NCBI GenBank assembly: GCA_934162365.1
Contig: CAKPIK010000007.1
Location: 1 to 15,264, forward strand
Reading direction: 5' to 3'
Length of the DNA: 15,264 nucleotides
Source of the DNA: an uncultured Clostridia bacterium
Lineage (GTDB): Bacteria > Bacillota > Clostridia > TANB77 > CAG-508
The translations under genes were made by a program, and so were the position numbers. Of the stretch, positions 11,811 through 15,264 are shown piece by piece. How positions within the stretch are numbered: the first letter of the stretch is position 1; each line of letters starts with the position of its first letter. The notes under the pieces were generated by a model. That model did no database searches, was not told the DNA's origin, and saw only the letters and a list, made by a program, of their open reading frames with translations.

Positions 11811-13280
11811 ATGAATGAAGATTTTGCAATAGTATTAATAAAAACATTTTTTATCAATATTTATACATATTTAATTTTTTCGAAAATAATAAGTGAAAAA
11901 AGACTTGAAATTGTAAAAATTATTTTAGCAAGTACAATAACAACAGTAATATATTTATTGTGTAAGATGTATGTTAATAATATATTTGCTATATTGTTAA
12001 TGTATTTTTTACAGATAATTTTTCTTAAAATATTTATAAAAGATAGCACGTATTCTATAATGATAACAAATTTAATTGCAAATTCTATTGCGTATATTGC
12101 ATTAGGAATATCTGTTATGTTAAATGTAATATTTTTAGTACTGTTTAAGCATTCAAATATAGTATTAAATTTATGTGTTACGCTTATTATTGAGGCAATA
12201 ATATTAATTTTGTTTTTTAGAATTAAAAGATTTAAGAATGGATTTTCATTTCTGAAAAATAAAGCAAATGGAGAATATCTGGATATAATAATGATAAATG
12301 TTAGTTCAATAATAATGCTGGTATATTGTTTGTTTGGTAAAGGTACAGGGAATGGAGAACTTGCTAAGCAAATAATGTTTCCATTCATAGTCCTAGGCAT
12401 AATTATGATAATAATGATTCAAAAGACACTAACATTATATTACAAACAGAAACTATTAGAAAAAGATATAACAGAATACGAAAATACAATAAAAGAAAAA
12501 GACGCAAAAATAGAAGAATTGTCGAAAGAAAAATTCGAGATAAGCAAATTAAATCACGAATTCTATAACAGACAAAAAGCTTTACAGTTAAAAGTAGAAA
12601 ACATCATATCAAATATGAGCTTAGAGATTTCAGATAAGTTGTCTGTAATGAATCAAATAAACGAGCTATCAAAAGAATATACAGGAAAACTTGAAGATAT
12701 TAAGCATACAGACAAACTACCTCTAACAAATATTGAAGAAGTAGATGATATGTTCAAGTATATGCAAAACGAATGTAAGAAGAATAAAATTGACTTCAAG
12801 TTAACGATAAATGGAAATATAAGACATATGGTAAATAAAATTATACCAAAAGAAAAGTTAGCAACATTAATCGGTGATCATATAAGAGATGCTATCATAG
12901 CAATATGTTGTAGCAAAAATAAATTCAGAAGCATAGTTGTAGTGTTAGAACCGAAAGATAAAATATATGAACTTAGTATTTCTGATACAGGAATAGAATT
13001 CGAAGCAGAAACTTTTGCAAAATTAGGTCTTGAACCAGCAACAACACATAAAGATAGAGGTGGAAATGGAATAGGATTCATAACTACATTTGAAACATTA
13101 AAGGAAACAAGAGGTAGTCTGATAATAGAAGAAAGACATCCGATGGAAGAAAACGATTTTACAAAAACTGTAATATTTAGGTTTGATGGAAAGAATGAAT
13201 ACAAAATATGTACATATCGTCCAGAAGAAATCAAAGATCCAAATAACAGAATGATAATTGAAAATATAAATGAGAAATAA
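11811..13280 (+). CDS. AgrC/HPK10-like membrane sensor histidine kinase, 489 aa
   Basis: Residues 5-207 hold about seven hydrophobic segments with short loops, as in peptide-sensing AgrC-type receptors. A coiled coil (about 210-247, KEKDAKIEELSKEKFEISK) leads to the presumed phospho-acceptor His249 in SKLNHEFYNRQ, comparable with the HDY/F-x-N box of HPK10 kinases. The GHKL ATPase part shows DHIRDAI (356-362) where the N-box usually has N-LLDNAI, SDTG (391-394) for G1, and RGGNGIGF (416-423) for G2. Aspartates at the N-box asparagine positions are unusual and may weaken ATP or Mg binding. AAGGAAG lies eight bases before the ATG. The likely partner is the Spo0A-like regulator upstream, and the 16-residue peptide between them the candidate ligand. 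Confidence 0.88.
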   Translation: MNEDFAIVLIKTFFINIYTYLIFSKIISEKRLEIVKIILASTITTVIYLLCKMYVNNIFAILLMYFLQIIFLKIFIKDSTYSIMITNLIANSIAYIALGISVMLNVIFLVLFKHSNIVLNLCVTLIIEAIILILFFRIKRFKNGFSFLKNKANGEYLDIIMINVSSIIMLVYCLFGKGTGNGELAKQIMFPFIVLGIIMIIMIQKTLTLYYKQKLLEKDITEYENTIKEKDAKIEELSKEKFEISKLNHEFYNRQKALQLKVENIISNMSLEISDKLSVMNQINELSKEYTGKLEDIKHTDKLPLTNIEEVDDMFKYMQNECKKNKIDFKLTINGNIRHMVNKIIPKEKLATLIGDHIRDAIIAICCSKNKFRSIVVVLEPKDKIYELSISDTGIEFEAETFAKLGLEPATTHKDRGGNGIGFITTFETLKETRGSLIIEERHPMEENDFTKTVIFRFDGKNEYKICTYRPEEIKDPNNRMIIENINEK

Positions 13281-13306
13281 AGTGTACAAAAAATAAAAGT
13301 ACACTT
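13280..13306. terminator. Bidirectional terminator between the kinase and the M23 gene
   Basis: AAGTGTAC (13280-13287) pairs with GTACACTT (13299-13306). It touches the stop codons of both converging genes; T-rich tracts lie on both sides. Confidence 0.75.
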
Positions 13307-13869
13307 TATTCATTTTCTAGAGAAGGAACCGAAATAAAGTCTAAAGGATTAACATTTTTGTCATTTACTTTTATTGAAAGATGAAGATGACATCCTGTTG
13401 TGGCACCATTTGTTGGATTTCCAAAACTATCTTTATAAGGATTATTTTCAATCCCGTAAACATTTTTAGGACCAACAGTAGAAATAACATCTCCAGCATT
13501 TACAAAATAATATCTGGAAACAATAAATGTGGGGGAAACGTGACAATAAGAAACTTTGATATTACTATTTTCAACAACAATAGTATAACCACCACCAGCT
13601 CCCCAACTAGCAAAAGAGACTTCGCCACTACAAATAGCTAAAATCGGAGTACCCTCAGGAGCTGGAATATCTATTCCTGAATGGTAAGAAGATGCTCCAG
13701 CAGTCGGAGAATCTCTGTATCCAAAATATGAGCTAATATAAGAATAATTAGGTAAAGGCCAAACAAAATCTGAATTATCAATACAAGTAAGGCATAAAGA
13801 AATAAAGATTGATAATATAAAAATTATAATAAAAAACAAAAATAAAAATTTAAAAAAACTATTAGTCAA
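13306..13869 (-). CDS. M23 (LytM-type) zinc peptidase, membrane-anchored, 187 aa
   Basis: M23 enzymes cut peptide cross-bridges of peptidoglycan outside the membrane. An N-terminal hydrophobic segment (about residues 5-29) is a signal or anchor. The domain holds YHSGIDI (zinc ligands His63 and Asp67), SYCHV (His110) and GCHLHLS (His161 catalytic, His163 zinc), so the site is complete. VWPLPNYSYISSYFGYRDSP before it is the usual M23 lead-in. The start is TTG 13869, supported by AGGAG eight bases upstream; the nearest ATG in another frame stops at once. The length is short, with no extra binding domain. It lies downstream of gtrA on the same strand with a 57-base gap, possibly one transcript. 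Confidence 0.9.
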   Translation of the reverse strand: MTNSFFKFLFLFFIIIFILSIFISLCLTCIDNSDFVWPLPNYSYISSYFGYRDSPTAGASSYHSGIDIPAPEGTPILAICSGEVSFASWGAGGGYTIVVENSNIKVSYCHVSPTFIVSRYYFVNAGDVISTVGPKNVYGIENNPYKDSFGNPTNGATTGCHLHLSIKVNDKNVNPLDFISVPSLENE

Positions 13870-13926
13870 AAAATCATCTCCTAAAAATAATATTTAAACT
13901 AATAGAGGTTTTAAATTTTAATTAAT

Positions 13927-14358
13927 TTATTTTTTTAATTTCCTAAATGCAAAGAATTTGCTAATAAAGAAATTTAGAATAATTACAATAACAGTTACAA
14001 ATAATTTCATAATTGTTTTCTGAATAGAGGTGTGACATAAAGGAAATAGTAAAAATCCGCCAACAAATTCAACTATCATTGTGAAAGCTCTTCCAGCAAT
14101 AAACTTAAAGAATTCAATAGTTTTTTCTTTTAAGTTTTTTGCTTCAGAATGGAATACTAAATCTTTATTTGTAATGTATGCAAATATAACAGCTAAACTT
14201 ATTGCTATAAAATTAGATAGATTCTCGTTCCACTTAAAACATGTATTCATAACAAAGAAAGAGCCTAAATTTACTAATGTTGTAAATACCCCAAATACTG
14301 CATATAGCAAAACTTCCTTAGTCATAAATTTTTTTACTAAAACTTTTATCTTTTCCAT
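13927..14358 (-). CDS. GtrA-family small membrane protein, 143 aa
   Basis: Four hydrophobic segments at about residues 16-38, 47-64, 86-108 and 117-136 with short loops are typical of GtrA (PF04138). The family pattern is visible as LLYAVFGVFTTLVNLGSFF and SLAVIFAYITNKDLVF, ending in NFFISKFFAFRK. GtrA-like proteins are thought to move lipid-linked sugars across the membrane for cell-surface glycans; no glycosyltransferase partner is next to this gene. GGAGGT at 14365-14370 lies six bases before the ATG. It is read in the same direction as tRNA-Trp, directly behind that tRNA's terminator, and no separate promoter is evident. Confidence 0.88.
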   Translation of the reverse strand: MEKIKVLVKKFMTKEVLLYAVFGVFTTLVNLGSFFVMNTCFKWNENLSNFIAISLAVIFAYITNKDLVFHSEAKNLKEKTIEFFKFIAGRAFTMIVEFVGGFLLFPLCHTSIQKTIMKLFVTVIVIILNFFISKFFAFRKLKK

Positions 14359-14370
14359 AGATAAACCTCC

Positions 14371-14405
14371 AATAAAAAATAAAAAATGAGCTAATTACTT
14401 AGCTC
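14371..14405 (-). terminator. Terminator of tRNA-Trp
   Basis: GAGCTAA (14388-14394) and TTAGCTC (14399-14405) form the stem; on the minus strand it is followed by a long T-rich tract (14371-14386). It lies directly upstream of the gtrA ribosome binding site. Confidence 0.8.
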
Positions 14406-14412
14406 CAAAGAT

Positions 14413-14487
14413 TGGCAGGGGTATCAAGATTCGAACTCGAACCCGCGGTTTTGGAGACCGTCATGCTACCATTGACACCATACCCCT
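14413..14487 (-). tRNA. tRNA-Trp (anticodon CCA)
   Basis: A 75-nt cloverleaf on the minus strand. Acceptor AGGGGTA pairs with TACCCCT, the anticodon loop CTCCAAA carries CCA, the T arm is TCGAG TTCGAAT CTTGA, and the discriminator G and CCA end are encoded. The D arm relies on G-U pairs, the D loop is short, and the first anticodon-stem pair is A-C, so the fold is slightly weaker than usual. Confidence 0.95.
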
Positions 14488-14500
14488 ATCTGACTTTATA

Positions 14501-14529
14501 ATAATAACACAAAACCAAACAATGTGCAA
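14501..14529 (-). promoter_or_regulatory. Promoter of tRNA-Trp
   Basis: On the minus strand TTGCAC (14529-14524), a 17-base spacer and TATTAT (14506-14501), 13 bases before the tRNA. Confidence 0.75.
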
Positions 14530-14548
14530 GAGAAAATCAAAAAAATAA

Positions 14549-14577
14549 TGGACTTTAGCAAAAAAATGTTGTATAAT
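14549..14577 (+). promoter_or_regulatory. Promoter of the tmRNA gene
   Basis: TGGACT (14549-14554), a 17-base spacer and TATAAT (14572-14577), 10 bases before the mature 5' end. It is divergent from the tRNA-Trp promoter, with about 20 bases between the two -35 elements. Confidence 0.75.
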
Positions 14578-14587
14578 ATATACATAT

Positions 14588-14952
14588 GGGGATGTATTTG
14601 GCTTTCGACAGTATCCCAGAAGTATGTGTAGCGAGTAGTGGATGGCTGCTTCGGCCACTATAAAAAAGCAGAACTAAAAATAAACGCTGATAATAATAGA
14701 GAATTAGCATACGCTGCCTAAGCTTAGGCGGCTCATCTTACTAAGAAGGCCTACGGTCTTGGATAAGGTGTCAACTAGTAGGATAACAAAGCTATTTTTG
14801 CCATTAAAATAGTAGGTAAATCAAATGGCTACTATAAAAACACGGTTGTTTGTTAATGTGTTCTTATAGAAAAATTAAATAACAAACTACACTCGAAGAA
14901 GCGCATATGGAAAGAATATTGGACAGGGGTTCAACTCCCCTCATCTCCACCA
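14588..14952 (+). ncRNA. ssrA: tmRNA (transfer-messenger RNA)
   Basis: A one-piece tmRNA of 365 nt that rescues stalled ribosomes. The 5' GGGGATG pairs with the 3' CATCTCC and ACCA is encoded; the T arm ACAGGGG TTCAA CTCCCC is next to it. The mRNA-like part starts at GCA 14668 and reads AELKINADNNRELAYAA before TAA 14719-14721. The tag ends in the usual small-hydrophobic AYAA that marks proteins for proteolysis, but is long. Its start codon is inferred from position. Confidence 0.95.
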
Positions 14953-14960
14953 AAAAAAGA

Positions 14961-14988
14961 ACACCACGAAGTGGTGTGAATTTTTTTT
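14961..14988 (+). terminator. Terminator of the tmRNA gene
   Basis: ACACCAC (14961-14967) and GTGGTGT (14971-14977) pair around GAA, followed by GAA and eight T residues. Confidence 0.9.
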
Positions 14989-15033
14989 GCTTGGAATGAG
15001 CTCTACTATTATCATTTCATTCGATAGCTATAA

Positions 15034-15061
15034 TTTAATTAAATATATAATTTAATAAAAA
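15034..15061. repeat. 28-bp inverted repeat, left arm
   Basis: Bases 15034-15061 and 15188-15215 are reverse complements in 27 of 28 positions, 126 bases apart. This could be the pair of ends of a small transposon-derived (MITE-like) element or a long AT hairpin. Confidence 0.75.
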
Positions 15062-15187
15062 AGTTAAAATCCTGTAATCGAGTATTCTCTAACAAATTCT
15101 TCCTTTTCTTTGTTTTTAGTATACTCATTTTTAATTTTTTTACTATTGATTTTTTCTTACAGTTATGCTATAAATTTGATATAAAGA

Positions 15188-15215
15188 TTTTTATTAAATT
15201 ATATATTCAATTAAA
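15188..15215. repeat. 28-bp inverted repeat, right arm
   Basis: Partner of the repeat at 15034-15061, with the single mismatch at 15208. No clear target-site duplication is seen outside the arms. Confidence 0.75.
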
Positions 15216-15264
15216 ATCAAAACAATAGTTGAATTATAAAACAAAATGCTTTATAATAACAATA

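Larger units (their letters stand above)
14989..15264. other. AT-rich stretch with no convincing gene
   Basis: Between the tmRNA terminator and the window end I see no reading frame with a start, ribosome binding site and family likeness. On the minus strand, within the inverted repeat, a frame of about 30 codons ending EEFVREYSITGF stays open but lacks a start and has a stop just before it; it may be a decayed gene end. The only clear structure is the 28-bp inverted repeat. Confidence 0.6.

Noticed and set aside
11861..12400. A 179-codon minus-strand frame inside the kinase gene
   Set aside because: It mirrors the membrane-coding part of the kinase, with no ribosome binding site or recognisable domain.
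1..15264. CRISPR array
   Set aside because: No set of regularly spaced direct repeats of 25-40 bases is present; the 10-bp phased ACAAAA units are too short and too few.

Overview
The window looks like a chromosomal piece of a spore-forming, low-GC Firmicute of the Clostridia type, probably a gut-associated or uncultured lineage. The grounds are the very AT-rich codon use (AGA for most arginines), GGAGG-type ribosome binding sites, spore genes (sigma-K, CwlJ-type cortex hydrolase, GerQ-like coat protein, a Spo0A-type regulator) and a typical Firmicute tmRNA. No species can be named from the sequence alone.

Layout. 1-3433: the tail of an rlmB-like rRNA methyltransferase, a large anchored extracellular protein of unknown function, a sortase, and an M15 peptidase with a peptidoglycan-binding domain whose frame is broken once. 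3468-4871: a tRNA-Val/Asp/Phe cluster with a strong promoter. The 3' end of tRNA-Phe plus its terminator is duplicated 139 bp downstream, directly against a 5'-truncated ORF6N (phage antirepressor type) gene, which is the scar of a lost or rearranged integrative element. 4879-7798: a ferritin-like DUF2383-type protein on the minus strand, then an operon of hpt, trmR and a U32 'peptidase' of the TrhP type; the last two fit the wobble-uridine 5-methoxyuridine pathway of tRNA. 7824-8630: a DUF368 membrane protein (candidate polyprenyl-phosphate transporter). 8769-10271: a spore operon sigK-cwlJ-gerQ, with sigK also broken by a +1 shift.

10307-13280 is the most interesting part. A small XRE regulator diverges from a response regulator with a CheY-like receiver and a Spo0A-type DNA-binding domain. 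This is followed by a tiny ORF for a 16-residue amphipathic peptide with a strong ribosome binding site, and then an AgrC/HPK10-like membrane histidine kinase. Upstream of both the regulator and the peptide lies a three-unit, 10-bp-phased ACAAAA array, each ending exactly 23 bp before a -10-like hexamer. I infer a peptide-linked two-component system that autoregulates through these arrays; I do not recognise it as a described system.

13306-15264: an M23 peptidase and a GtrA-like membrane protein on the minus strand, tRNA-Trp on the minus strand, the ssrA tmRNA on the plus strand with its terminator, and an AT-rich tail with no convincing gene but with a near-perfect 28-bp inverted repeat.

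A second cross-cutting observation is that the two frame breaks (M15 peptidase and sigK) both occur at the same octamer, ACATCGGA. These are the only two copies I find, and they hold the only in-frame CGG codons I find in the recognised genes apart from the scar region. Either a +1 recoding site, a systematic sequencing artefact, or two independent mutations could explain this.
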